Shown: positions 44,235-55,010, counted from the first letter of the stretch. The stretch: 64,000 nt of DNA from Ursus arctos (GCF_023065955.2 NW_026622997.1:19324001-19388000), one strand, 5' to 3'. Notes: a model not told the origin generated them from the sequence alone. Program-made: numbers and translations.

Positions 44235-44790
44235 TCCATACAAGTTACTTCAATAGAGAGAATTTACTCTAGGGAATTGATCAAACAGCTGTTGATCAGA
44301 CAGAAAAAGCAAAAAAAGAACACAGATGTAACACAGTATTAGCACAGAGACAGTCTCTGCAGAGAGCAGCTGGGAGCCCGAGGGCTGGGAGAAGAGAGCT
44401 GTTGGGGTCTCCAGAATCTGGAATTTTGGATGGGGATGCACATAAGTGACAGACTTCTGAGTAGGGGACACTGCCTGGCAGCTGCAGGTACCGCAGGAGC
44501 TGGGAGCAGGGATTCAGGTCTCCGGAGAGGGTGCTTCCTGGCAGGTGCAGGCACCTCAGAGGAGGTGTGAGGGTCCTGGGAGCCAGATTCTGGGAGAGTG
44601 AGAGGAAGCTGGCAATTGGAGCCACCGGCCTCCAGGATCCACCTGCTGGTGCCGGGATGAAGGGCCGTCCCTGGGGTAACACAGACAGGAATAAAAAGTC
44701 CTTCTCCTATGGTCTTCCAGCCTTCATCTGGTGCCACCAACTGCTGGAGCCTAACAGGAAGGCAGCTGGCAGAGGACAAACATAGTTGGC
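44235..44790. repeat. Probable old interspersed repeat with degenerate internal duplication
   Basis: 'accaggaaacagaatccatacaagttacttcaatagagagaa' in blocks resembles the start of an old mammalian repeat I cannot name. Two diverged units of about 62 bp lie in tandem: one begins 'ctgcctggcagctgcaggtacc' (44471) and the next 'cttcctggcaggtgcaggcacc' (44535). Minus-strand frames of 128 and 177 codons overlap it in different frames and show no domain. Confidence 0.4.
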
Positions 44791-45079
44791 CAAGTTCTGA
44801 CCTCAGTATTTCTGCGCAAATTATAGAAGGGTGTTTAGAGCTGAAAGATGACATTATATTACAGACAGACAAAGACCTTTACCATGGCGATGGCCCTTCA
44901 CACCCTTTGCAGGAGAGTTAACATTTCTTTGGACCTAGATTATACACCAAGATGCTTATCACCAACCTCACTTGAAGGTTCCACGTGAAAGAGCACCTTT
45001 CCCTAATCCAGTCCTCACCGGACAGAAGATGCATCTATTCTCTACTCTCAACAGCAAAACTTATTCAGTTAGATAACAG

Positions 45080-45310
45080 TAAAATGGCGAACGATGACTG
45101 GTTACTGTGTTCCAGGTACATAATACTTATCAATATCAACCCATACAATCCCCCTTTTAACCTTCTTGAATGGGACATATTTTTGTCTCCAATTTCTGGA
45201 TGAGAAACTGAGGCACATAGAAATTAAGCAATTGACCCAATTTTCTAAGTTTATATGTGGCTAAGGTCCAGGATCTGTGCTCTTATCTTTTCCACTTTAT
45301 TGCCTCTAAT
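45080..45310 (-). mobile_element. MIR SINE
   Basis: 'ttactgtgttccaggtac', 'ctggatgagaaactgaggcacatagaaattaagcaattgaccc' (in blocks) and 'gatctgtgctcttatctttt' give a clear reverse MIR. Confidence 0.85.
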
Positions 45311-45364
45311 CATTTATTGAATAGGCCTCTAGACCGGGAATTTGCTGACGTAGGCACTGGAACG

Positions 45365-45595
45365 GGGTTGTGGTTACAGCAAATGCTTTAGAACCAGAGG
45401 AAGCTGGTTTGAAGGGTGAGCTACAGTTCTTGCTGAAGGCGTGGCACCGGACAGATGAATGAACCTCATACACCTTAGTTTCCTCAACCTGAACATGGGA
45501 TGAAGATAGTATTTGCCACAGGGGTTATTTTCTAAGGATGAAAGGATATAATTCATATAAATCACTTAGTCACTTGTTAATAACAAGTATTAGTA
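45365..45595 (+). mobile_element. MIR SINE
   Basis: Sense MIR blocks: 'aaatgctttagaaccagagg', 'gctggtttgaagggtgagctac', 'acaccttagtttcctcaacctg', 'ggttattttctaaggatgaaagg'. Confidence 0.7.
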
Positions 45596-45961
45596 GCAGA
45601 CAGCCATTTAAAAAACTAGTCTCATTATTTTCCAATGTAAAGCGGAGAAACCCTTTGTACTTCAGCTTTTGAACCTGAGAAAGGGGTGGTTGGTGGCCCA
45701 TTTCTAATGGGGACAGCTAGCCCATCTTTGGACCATTGGGCAACTGCAGACTCATAGGCCCCTGTGATCTTGGGGGAGTTGGAGGCTGAAGCTTCCTCTG
45801 GAGGTAAGAAGGGCAGAGGCCAGTGGTTGGCTATCTGCGGCAGGTCCCATTTGCAGGATGCAGAGTGGCAAGACCTGGGCAGGACACAGCAGATGGCTCC
45901 ACCATCCTCTACTTGACACCCGGGAAGAAGTTTCACTGAATTCTGCTCCGTGCATCCTGCC
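45596..45961. other. Unassigned spacer
   Basis: No repeat is recognised. Overlapping minus-strand frames of 90-103 codons have no domain. Confidence 0.4.
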
Positions 45962-46400
45962 TGTGGTCGGCTGAATGTGGATGTCCAGCCTTCCCAGAAT
46001 TTGGGAATTCATTTCCTGGATCAAAGGGACTTGCCCATGTGATTACGTGAACGGTCTTGAGATGAGGAGCTGCTCCTGGGAGGCTGGGTGGGCCCACTGT
46101 CATCACAACCCTCCTTATCAGAGGTGGCAGGAGAGGAGAGAGGAGAAGGGAATACGGGCATGGAGCCAGATGCTGGAGTGGTGGGGCTACAGGGCAGGGA
46201 ATTCGGGAAGCCTCTAGAAGAGGCAAGAGCCAAAGGGATGGATTCTCCCCCTGGAGCCCTCAGGAGGGCCTGGTCCTGCCCACACTTTGATTTTAGCTCT
46301 GTAAGACTCCTCTGGGACTTGTTTCCCCTGGAACTTTAAGAGAATAAATCTGTGTGATGTTAAGCTCTTGTGTTTGTGGGAATGTGTCACAGGCCCTGTT
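45962..46400 (+). mobile_element. MLT1-type LTR
   Basis: It opens TGTGGTCGGCTGAATGTGG. It contains 'ctgggtgggcccactgtcatcac', 'gaagcctctagaagaggcaagagccaaag' (in blocks), 'ttttagctctgtaagactc' and 'agagaataaatctgtgtg' with AATAAA at about 46344. Solitary. Confidence 0.8.
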
Positions 46401-46520
46401 GTGTTTATCTGTTTGCCTGTCTCTCTCCCCTACTAAGCAGACAGTCAAAGTCTTTGAGGGGAGGTGTCTCAAGAGCCTTAGAGCCTATCAGAGGCCTTAG
46501 TACATAACCAGCTACATACA
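46401..46520 (+). mobile_element. Possible L2 3' fragment
   Basis: 'gtttgcctgtctctctcccctac' and 'gtctttgaggggaggtgtc' recall the L2 'gtctgtctcccccactag ... gagggcagggac' segment. Confidence 0.35.
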
Positions 46521-47787
46521 CGTGAGTGACCTGAATTACTGTGGATGGACAGGTATGTCCACCTATTCCTCTCTTTAGCCATCTGAAGTCTGTGACTATC
46601 TCTGAGGACTTTTCTAAGTTATCCTCCGTGGTTTAAAAGCACTGAGGAGGGTGTCAAGAGTAGAAAACTATGCTCTGAACTTATACCCATGGAAACAACA
46701 GCATCCCTGGTCCCTTTGCTCTTTTGCTGGCTGTAGTCAGCTTAAAGGTCAAAGCAATAATCTTTCACTGACGGAGGAGAGGAGGAGAGAGAAGACCTGC
46801 CGAGCTCTTTAGAAGAGGAGTGTTAAACCAAATATAATTGAAACAAGAAGCGATCAGAATATGCAACACCTGTTATTTTAAGGAAAATAAATTCATGAGA
46901 TTCAGATTTCAGCATGACAGAGGAAAAAAAAAGGATGTTTTTCACATTCTCCACAAGATGTTCAGCAAGACAAATCTGTCAAAAAATGGGGGGAGAGGTC
47001 ACACGGGAGCCAACGGGAAGTCATGGATGGAATGCGTTCTGTCACACGGCATCATCTCAATTAAAATATTACTAGGGAACTGTCATTGAGACTCTCATCT
47101 TTCCAGAATCTTTTATATGGGACCTTGACAGGGCTTATTTATTCGGCAGGAGAGCCTCTGAAATCTTCCCATTAGGTTTGCGGTCGGAGATAATTAATGT
47201 GTGAAATGGTCTATTGCCTCTGTTTTGACAGGAGCTGTCTCAGATGTATGGGAGCTTGATAACAAACAAAGCAGAGAGTCCTCTGGGATGTCCAGAGTTT
47301 GTGTTATTCTACTGGGTGGTGCCACGTCTGGGAGTCTTTTTATGCCACACTGGGGTCACAAGGTCCTGGAGCCCAGACACAGTCCCCTGTGAGTCCTTCC
47401 TAAGGTGAGGTCTTAGTAACGGGCAAGGGGCTGGTAGGAGGAGCGTGGTTTAAGGGAGGGTGGTGTAGATGGATCGTGCTCAAGAGTGAGTGCTGGGTAG
47501 AGTGTGGGCTCATCTATCAGCAGTAGGGGGCACGGGGCGAAAGGGAAAATCAAATTTATTTGTAAAGGTTGCCAATTTCCATGGTGTAAATATTCCCACC
47601 GTGGCTGGTTTCAGCTGACTAGCAACATTCCTGAAAATTTAATGGCCAGCTCTTGGCTAACCAGTACCAACAGCTCCAGCGTACCCCTGGGGTTTGGTGG
47701 GTGTTGCTAAAGGCAGGCATTGGGGGGGTATAGAGGATGGGCAGAAGCCCAAACTGAGAAATTACAGGAATAGACCATAGGCAGGTC
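46521..47787. other. Unassigned stretch with candidate conserved non-coding block
   Basis: No repeat is recognised for about 1.27 kb. The part at 46800-47240 combines 'aaaccaaatataattgaaac', 'ggaaaataaattcatgag', 'atctcaattaaaatattac', 'gagataattaatgtgtg' and 'gcttgataacaaacaaagc'. It is AT-rich but complex, with no tandem or poly-A structure. Confidence 0.4.
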
Positions 47788-47802
47788 TAAAGCCTGAGCC
47801 TG

Positions 47803-48000
47803 GGGCGCCTGGGTGGCACAGCGGTTAAGCGTCTGCCTTCGGCTCAGGGCGTGATCCCAGCGTTCTGGGTTCGAGCCCCACATCAGGCTCCTCCGCTATG
47901 AGCCTGCTTCTTCCTCTCCCACTCCCCCTGCCTGTGTTCCCTCTCTTGCTGGCTGTCTCTATCTCTGTTAAATAAATAAAATCTTAAAAAAAAAAAAAAA
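47803..48000 (+). mobile_element. Bear-type Carnivora SINE, near-intact
   Basis: Exact 15-bp target duplication taaagcctgagcctg (47788-47802 and 48001-48015). The internal RNA polymerase III promoter is intact: A box TGGCACAGCGG at 47814-47824 and B box GGTTCGAGCCC at 47868-47878. The tail is pure A at 47985-48000, after AATAAATAAAATCTT. Clean flanks, an uninterrupted tail and intact promoter boxes make this the most recent-looking insertion in the window. Confidence 0.98.
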
Positions 48001-48189
48001 TAAAGCCTGAGCCTGTCTGGGAGAGTGTGCATAGGGAAAACTGAATCACAATTCGCAGTCATTGCCAGGTTGTTGTTTTGTTTTGTTTTGGTTTTTTTTT
48101 TTTTGCATCTGGCCAGCAAGTGGATATATGGTTAGAGTCTTCCAGAACTTCTGGGAAGAGCCAGGAGAGGATATACTGAGACTGGATAA

Positions 48190-48420
48190 TAGTGGGGACC
48201 TTGTTTTTCTTGTGTACTCTGTGCCCAGAGTAATTTGTATGCATTACTTTTAACCCCCCCCCCCCCCGACAACCTTGCAAAGCTGGTGTTGTTGTTGGCA
48301 TTTCTTCGATGAGACAGGTAACTGGGAAGGGGTTAAGTACCTGCCCGACATTGTACTGCTAGTACGCAGCAAAGGCTAGGATTGGAATCTGGGTGCTTTT
48401 GAAGCCAGTTGCTCCCTTCA
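48190..48420 (-). mobile_element. MIR SINE with 14-C run
   Basis: 'gtactctgtgcccagagtaatttgtatgcattac', 'gacaaccttgcaaagctgg', 'gtactgctagtacgcagcaaaggctagg' in blocks. A 14-C homopolymer at 48254-48267 has grown within it. Confidence 0.7.
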
Positions 48421-49430
48421 AATGGGGTTGGAACGGGGGAGAATTTGGACAAGTATCCCAGCTACAGGACTCCCTTTCCTGAGGGGAGGTGTCTTGACCT
48501 TGCTTCAGAGAGATGAGATTCTTGGGTCCTAATTCACTGGGTTGGGTCTGGGGGCAGCGCCTGCGGCCGTAGATGTTCTGGAAGTCAGGTACTAGTCAAA
48601 TAAAGTTTTCGGTACTGAGCCCATTTGCAGTGAGGCCATGAACTCCACAGGTTGGGGTCTAGGGAACTGGGTGTGGCCAGGAAGGGGAGGGGGGTGGCAG
48701 GAATGAGGCAGAGGGTCAGCAGCACAGCTGGAAAGAGTGCAGTTCAGGGCAGGGTCCTGGCCAGGAAGTAGACTGTGGGAGGAAGGTTCAGGTATGTGAG
48801 AGCAGGCAGGCTGATGGGTCACAGAGACGTGTGGTCCCCTGAGTGGAGAGTGCCCCTGTGACCACCATGTGGTTCCCCAACCCCCTTTCCCAAGTTACAG
48901 AGTGTGTTACAGAGGCTGTTGTGAGGGTATCGTTAATGAACCAAAAGGATGATCGGACCAATAAGGATAAACATCAGCTCCAGGGGCCTTGAGGGACTGC
49001 CCTTGTACATTTACGAGCACGGGTGGCCTTGGGCACTCTCAGTAGCGGATCGTGTCATCACCCCACACTAGTCACTGTGTGTGTGGAGCTTCCCAATGCT
49101 CCGCTGGGCTGTGGGCAGGCTGGAGACAGAGTGGCCCCTAGCAGAGGTCCCACCCCTGCGCCTTGGTGGTGGTAGTTGGGGGCTTGGAGGTACGGCAAAG
49201 ACTCTGGGAGTGGCCATGGATGTACATAGGTGTATACGGGCATTCTCAGTGGCTACGGTCGTTATACTATCCTGCGGACATTCTGTTGGTATGTGAAAAA
49301 AAATAATTTTATACTTAAAAAGAGGAGAACTGAAAGTAGAAGGCAATAACTGAGACAATTAAACAGCTGAAAAGTACGTGGTTTTTATTAATTGATAATG
49401 GGCAATTTAGAACTTCTTCTCAAAGCACCA
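48421..49430. other. Unassigned non-coding stretch
   Basis: No recognised repeat or coding signal. The stretch is fairly G-rich on the plus strand at 48640-48790. Confidence 0.4.
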
Positions 49431-49779
49431 GTGTACGTATATGCGTGTACACATGTGTGTATATGTGCATGTATATGTGTATGTGTGTATGCATGCACAC
49501 ATATATGCACATGTACATGCAAGTTTGTATACACACACGTATATATGTTTGTATGCAAACATGTGTGTATATATGTGCACGCACGTGCGCACACACACGT
49601 GTGTATATGTGTATGCATGTACACATGCACATTTGGGTGCAGATATACATACACGCACACATATTTATGTATGTGTATGCATGTGTACATATGTGTATGC
49701 ATGTGTGTATACATACATGTGTGTACCCACACACCTATATGTATGTATATACATGTGCATATACATGCATGTATATATG
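49431..49779. repeat. 349-bp alternating purine-pyrimidine tract (GTAT/GCAC/ACAT)
   Basis: Nearly every step alternates purine and pyrimidine, mixing GTGTAT, GCATGC, CACACG and TATATG without a single fixed unit. Such DNA can adopt Z-form in principle. Because stop codons are rare in it, five frames of 83-132 codons are open on both strands with Tyr-Met-Cys-Val-His repeats. These are artefacts of composition. Confidence 0.95.
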
Positions 49780-50880
49780 ACTGTTTTTAATGTATGCTTG
49801 TGTGTCCATGTATGAAAGGGGAGAGGGGGTGGGAGAAGTGACACAGGACTTGGCCTTAGGGCTACGTGGAAGGCCAGGCAGGGAGAATGTTGGTAAGACA
49901 GTAGGGAAAGGGCAAGATACAGGTGAAACAGTGAGAATTCAGTGCGAGGTCTGAGAAACTGTTGGTTTGCCCCATGTTTCCTGTGTTTCTCAATGGGCTT
50001 CTGGTTGCCAGAAGGCCTGGCTCATTAGGAAGCATCATGAATCCATACCAGGACCGGACCTCCAGGAATGAGAAGGGGATGGAGAAGGCTTTGGGGTTGA
50101 ACGTCTTTACCTCTGGACAATAGGGCTAAAGGGACAACAGCAAGCGCCTAGGCCTCTGGTGTGCTTCAATTCCTCTCTGACGGACGGATGGGGGCTTAGC
50201 TCGGTGGCCGTCAGTCTTGGGGAGAAAGGGGGGGCATAGGGCACTTTCTGCAGCCTCTAGGCTGTCACCCCAGAGAGACCACCAGGCCTGTGCCCAGTGG
50301 AGCCGAGGATTAGGATGGGTCAGAGGACCGAAGGCAAACTCTAACAACGCTGCTTTTCCAGGCACTCCTCTTCATTGACAAACCACGTTTGAGGGTTCCC
50401 CAAACATTTCATCTTGTGAGGTGATATTGTAATAAATGTAAAAAACGGATGATAGTTACTACCTTAAATATTTTTATCTATTTATTTTGTTTATTTTAAA
50501 AATATTTCTCAAAATCTAGTTGTACAGTCATTCATTAAGTGCAAAAAGGTATATTTAAACCCCGTATTTACATAAATGAAGACAAATGACAGATTAGAAG
50601 AGAAATAATATTTCCATTTTATATTAAAACTGAATATCTTAATTCTGAATATCTTAATTCTGAGGAACAAATGAATACACCCAGCATAGAACTAATCATT
50701 TCTTTTAAATCATAGAAAACTGTACCAAATGCCGTCAAAGAAATATAGCTTTAAAATAGCTTGCTTCAGAATGCAATCATCTGGGTTTTGTTTTGGTTTT
50801 TTGTTTTTTTTTACCTGCAGTTTAAGTCCTTTATTAGAAGGAAAACATGAAAGATGTTTCTGTCAGGAAGAGTGAATGAG
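49780..50880. other. Unassigned non-coding stretch
   Basis: A GC-balanced left half gives way to AT-rich DNA after 50400. A duplicated 'ctgaatatcttaattctga' unit occurs at about 50630-50662. No gene is recognised. Confidence 0.4.
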
Positions 50881-50882
50881 TC

Positions 50883-51609
50883 TTTTTTTTTTTTTTTGCT
50901 TTAACTTTATTATTTTTTTAAATTAAATTAAATTAAATTTATTTTTTAAAATTTTTTATTATATTATTTTAGTCACCATACAGTACATCCCCGGTTTCCG
51001 ATGTAAGGCTCAATGATTCATTAGTTGCATATAACACCCAGTGCACCATGCAATACGTGCCCTCCTTACTACCCATCACCAGCCTATCCCATTCCCCCAC
51101 CCCCCTCCCCTCTGAAGCCCTCAGTTTGTTTCTCATAGTCCATAGTCTCTCATGCTTCATTCCCCCTTCTGATTACCCCCACTTTCTTGATTTTTTTTTC
51201 TTTTTTTTTTTTAATGATCTTTTATTATATTATGTTAGTCACCATACAGTACATCCCCGGTTTCTGATGTAAGGCTCGATGATTCATTAGTTGCGTATAA
51301 CACCCAGTGCACCATGCAATACGTGCCCTCCTTACTACCCATCACTGGTCTATCCCATTCCCCCACCCCCCTCCCCTCTGAGGCCCTCAGTTTGTTTCTC
51401 ATAGTCCATAGTCTCTCATGTTTCATTCCCCCTTCTGATTACCCCCCTTTCTTTATCCCTTTCTTCCCCTACTTATCTTCCTAGTTCTTATGTTCCATAG
51501 ATGAGAGAAACCACATGATAATTGTCTTTCTCTGCTTGACTTACTTCACTTAGCATTATCTCCTCCAGTGCTGTCCATGTTGCAGCAAATGTTGAGAACT
51601 CGTTCTTTT
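50883..51609 (-). mobile_element. LINE-1 3' end present twice in tandem
   Basis: The left copy (50951-51188) and right copy (51223-51609) are near-identical over the shared part, offset by about 266 bp. Both read 'gtcaccatacagtacatccccggtttc', 'acccagtgcaccatgcaatacgtgccc' and 'tagtctctcatg' in blocks. The right copy also keeps about 50 codons of the ORF2 end. A poly-T of 10-12 nt at 51211-51222 separates them, and another T-rich tail lies at 50883-50950. In element sense this is 3' end, poly(A), second 3' end, poly(A). Confidence 0.9.
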
Positions 51610-51737
51610 TGAATGCACTCATCTTAAGTATTGTCTTGCAGATTGATTAACAGAAAATAACTTAGAGGTGAATCTGCTCTCTGTGTGAACAGGGCGCTCA
51701 TCACTATTCTATTTTTTTTCTTTTAAAATGATAAGCT

Positions 51738-51887
51738 TTGAACTACTGGGTATTTACCCAAAGAATATGAAAACACTAATTTGAAAAGATATGGGCACCC
51801 CTATGTTTATAGCAGCATAAATTATGGAGCAGCCCAAGTGTCCATTGATAGATGAGTGGATAGAGAAGAGGTGATATATATGTATCA

Positions 51888-51937
<50 letters not shown>

Positions 51938-52362
51938 AATATTACTCAGCCATAAAAAGAATGAAATCTTACCATTTGTAATCACATGGGTGGAGCTTGA
52001 GAGTATAATGCTAAGTGAAATAAGTCAGAGAAAGACAAATACCATATGATTTCACTCATATGTGGAATTTAAGAAACAAAACAGATGAACATAGAGGGAA
52101 GGAAAAAAAAAGAGAGAGGGAGGTAAACCAAGAAATACATTCTTAAGTCTAGAGAACAAAAAGATGGTCACCAGAGGGTGGTGGTGGGGGGTTTGGGTGA
52201 AATAGGTGATGGGGATTGAGAGCATATGTATCATGATGACCATTGAGAAATGTACAGAATTGTTGAATCATTATGTTGTACACCTGAAACTTATATAACA
52301 CCATATGCTAACTATACTGGAATTAAAATAAAATTAAATAAATAAAATTAAATTAAATTAAA
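51738..52362 (+). mobile_element. Older LINE-1 3' end with internal (TA)n expansion
   Basis: It starts in the ORF2 C-terminal region ('gaactactgggtatttaccc', 'tttatagcagcataaattatgg') and continues through 'gccataaaaagaatgaaatc' and 'gctaagtgaaataagtcagag'. It ends with 'tgttgtacacctgaaac' and an (AAATT)n-type tail. All frames are broken. It lies on the opposite strand to the LINE-1 pair on its left, and its 3' UTR is of a different type. Confidence 0.88.
51887..51935. repeat. (TA)n microsatellite inside LINE-1
   Basis: About 23 TA units sit where the LINE-1 sequence normally reads 'gtatatacaatggaatat'. They probably expanded from that site. Confidence 0.95.
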
Positions 52363-52424
52363 GTTTACAAAATAAATGAGATTTTGAATAGAAGTTTTCA
52401 AATTCATTAGCATAGCATTCTCAT

Positions 52425-52960
52425 AACTGTATTACAACTTTATTGGTCACAAAAGCAATTCACAGTCATGGCAAAACAACTGCAAAACATAAAAAATGAA
52501 AAATAAACCCTCCCTTAAAAGAATGAAAAGTAAAATCCTACATAATCTCAGCACCCTGAGTTAATTACTCTGCAAAATTTGAGTGCATTACCTTCCAGTC
52601 TTTTTTCCATTTAAAAAAACAAAACAAAACAAAAGTAGGGTCATAACACACATTGAGTTCTTTGTGTTAATCTTTCCTTGGTTAATTTGTAACATTTTCC
52701 CATACTGTTAAGTACTTTTTAAAAACATAACTTTAGAAGATGATATGAATTACTTAGCCCTTTTCTAATTCTTAAACGTTTCTGTTTAATATTTTGCAAC
52801 TGTGAAAATGCTATGATGAATATTCTTGTCCAAAGATCTTTGACTGAATCTTGGTTATCAGGATACATTTCTCGAAGGAGAACTGCTGGGTCACATGGTA
52901 TGAAAAGATTTAGGTCTCCTGACGTGGTGAATGTCACTCAGGGCTTTCTAGCATATGGAC
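52425..52960 (-). mobile_element. Ancient LINE-1 (L1M/HAL1-like)
   Basis: Antisense blocks: 'ccttccagtcttttttccatt', 'gtaacattttcccatactg', 'gatgaatattcttgtccaaag', 'ctcgaaggagaactgctgggtcac'. It continues at 54020-54345 in the same orientation. Confidence 0.6.
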
Positions 52961-54019
52961 ACAAGTGAAGTCACAGACTTATGACCCTCAGTGTGCTCTG
53001 AGAATAAAATGGCTTAAGTAAGATACCCAACTGTCCTGGTAAAAAAAAAAAACATTTCTCGTGGAGGAGCAATGCAGATCAACATCCCTTTCTTAGCTTA
53101 AAAGCAAAGCAGCGCCTGCAACTTTATTGAACAAGGAGGTGGCTGTCTTGAAGCGCTCGAGTGGCAAGACCTCCCAGGGCCATCAAGAGACTCACCTGTT
53201 GCTGATCTCACCTGAGCTCTGCATCTGTCCAAGAAGCATCCAGAATTCGTAAACCAGGAGGAGGTCGGCTCCGTGGGCAAAGGGTCTGTAAACTGGGAAG
53301 TGATTTGTCTTATACTAAACCCCCATGGTACTGAAGACTTGCATTGATGTGCATTTTCAAAATATAAAGGGCGATAAACTCAACATTCAACATATCCCCC
53401 AAAAGGGCAGCTTTTACTGTCCCGAGGGCCCCTCCTCTTACTTGAATAGCTGCTATTACTGGAGTTCCCTATACAGCTTCCTTTTCCTCCCGAGCATATT
53501 AAGGAGGTTTCTAGAGGGTGCCTCACCTTGGTTGGTGGTCCCTCAGACACATGGGCACACTCACTACCAGTGCGCCCTGGGGCACCGCTCCGGACTCTCA
53601 CTTTCCCTCCTGTCTAATCTCTACTGACGAGGGCCCCCTTGCCAGGAACCCTGGGGTGTGAGCTAGGAAACCAGGATCTCTGGTTTCAAATGTAGCATTT
53701 TTTCTCCCTAGAACATCCCAGGTGCTTGGCTACTTGCAATGGGCTCGAATGGCTACCTCCTCCATTTGGAGACCTGTTGCCTGACATGTCTGTCTGATTT
53801 TTCTTCTTGCTCTAAATTTCAGATGGCCCCATGTAAGTTTACCAAGCATGTCTGAACTTCAGAGGAGGACATACTTCTGGATAATTCCAAGAGAGCTTCT
53901 GGCCTCCCCAGCAAATCAGAGAATTTAAACAAATACTGGGGAGAACAGTGTTGCCAGGGATATTTCAATCTCTGATCCAGCCAGTAGGGATTTTTTCTCT
54001 GTAATAACATATGACTAAG
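52961..54019. other. Unassigned stretch between two parts of an old LINE-1
   Basis: No repeat is recognised. Frames of 100 codons (plus, 53325-53627) and 73 codons (minus) overlap without a domain. If the flanking LINE-1 parts were once joined, this 1-kb segment is an insertion or the product of a rearrangement. Confidence 0.35.
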
Positions 54020-54345
54020 TTGTTTTTCAGAAAAGATGTGTCCATTTACATTTTCAGCAGAAATGCCTACTTCTCTGAGCCATCAACAATATTAAACACC
54101 ATTGTTGAAAAAAAGATTTTGTCGATTTGGAGGCAACAAATAGTATCTGGTTATTTTTATTGACATTTGGTTAGTGATTAGTAAATTTGAATGCTTCTTC
54201 AAATGTTTACTGTCTAGTTGTTTTTTCTTCATTTGGCAGTTATTTGCTCTTTTCTTTTGCTTGATTTTTAAAATCTTGAAATAGACATCTTTTTCTCATT
54301 AACTTTAATGTTTTAAGGATGTTAATTAGCCATCTGTTCATCAGG
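54020..54345 (-). mobile_element. Ancient LINE-1, continuation
   Basis: 'tcagcagaaatgcctacttctc', 'tttttattgacatttggttagtg', 'gaatgcttcttcaaatgtttac' and 'tttggcagttatttgctctttt' are antisense L1M/HAL1 blocks following on from those at 52.4-52.96 kb. Confidence 0.55.
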
Positions 54346-55010
54346 TGGGATACTTTCAGATGCAACCAACGGAAAAACTAAGGGATTCATAATTTCATAA
54401 ATAAGAAGACCCAACTAGGTGGGGCGTCTGGGTGGCTCAGTTGGGTAAGTTTCTGACTTTTGATCTCAGCTCAGGTCTTGATCTCAGGGTCATGAGTTCA
54501 AGTCCCACGTTGGGTGCCATGATTGGCATGGAACCTATTAAAAAAAAAAAGGAAAGAAAGAAGGAAAGAAAAAGAAGACCTAAGTAGGGCAGCTCTGACA
54601 TTGGTTAATTCAGGGACTTTGGCAACCCCAGGGACCCAGGTTCTTTCCGTCTTTCCACCCTGCTATCCTTGATAAATGGCATTGCTCTCAGCCTCATGTC
54701 TCCATGGTCTGGAGATGATGGCTTGAAACTCAGAAATCACCTCTTCATCACATCTAACACCCAGAGGCAGAAAGAGTCTCTTTTCTTTCATGAGTCTCTT
54801 CACAGCAAGCAGACTTCCCTTTAAAGCTCATTGGCCACGACCGCATCACACACCCGTGATGACAGTCGTGGGCAAAGGTGACCACTGTGATTGGCTTAGA
54901 TCAATCACCACTTGACCCTGAAGCTCACTGGGGGAGAGGTGGCTACCTAAACAAAACAGAGGGTCTCTTAGCAAGGAGGATTGGGGGAATGACCTTTGGG
55001 TTTACCTCCA
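54346..55010. repeat. Probable old interspersed repeat, split by a SINE
   Basis: 'ggtgggatactttcagatgcaacc', then after the SINE 'gggacccaggttctttccgtc', 'ctgctatccttg', 'tctccatggtctggagatgatggc' and 'aaagctcattggccacgac'. The order resembles a common mammalian repeat I cannot name. The segment at 63655-63990 looks like a second member in the same orientation. Confidence 0.4.
54420..54571 (+). mobile_element. Carnivora SINE, short form
   Basis: Flanked by aagaagacccaactagg (54403-54419) and aagaagacctaagtagg (54572-54588), two mismatches in 17. The head reads GGGCGTCTGGGTGGCTCAG and the tail is (A)n(GGAAAGAAAG)n. Confidence 0.96.

Noticed and set aside
44339..44872. 177-codon minus-strand open frame
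   Set aside because: It lies in an apparent interspersed repeat with tandem units and overlaps other open frames. No domain is seen.
47803..47880. tRNA-like sequence with A and B boxes
   Set aside because: It is the head of a SINE with poly(A) and target duplications, not a tRNA gene. The cloverleaf does not close into a normal acceptor stem in context.
49392..49815. Five overlapping open frames of 83-132 codons on both strands
   Set aside because: They exist because the alternating GT/CA/TA tract lacks stop codons. The products are low-complexity Tyr-Met-Cys-Val-His runs.
50883..52362. Oppositely oriented LINE-1 ends suggesting a twin-primed inverted insertion
   Set aside because: The two sides have different 3' UTR types and ages and both keep 3' ends, which twin priming does not produce. 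They are separate insertions.
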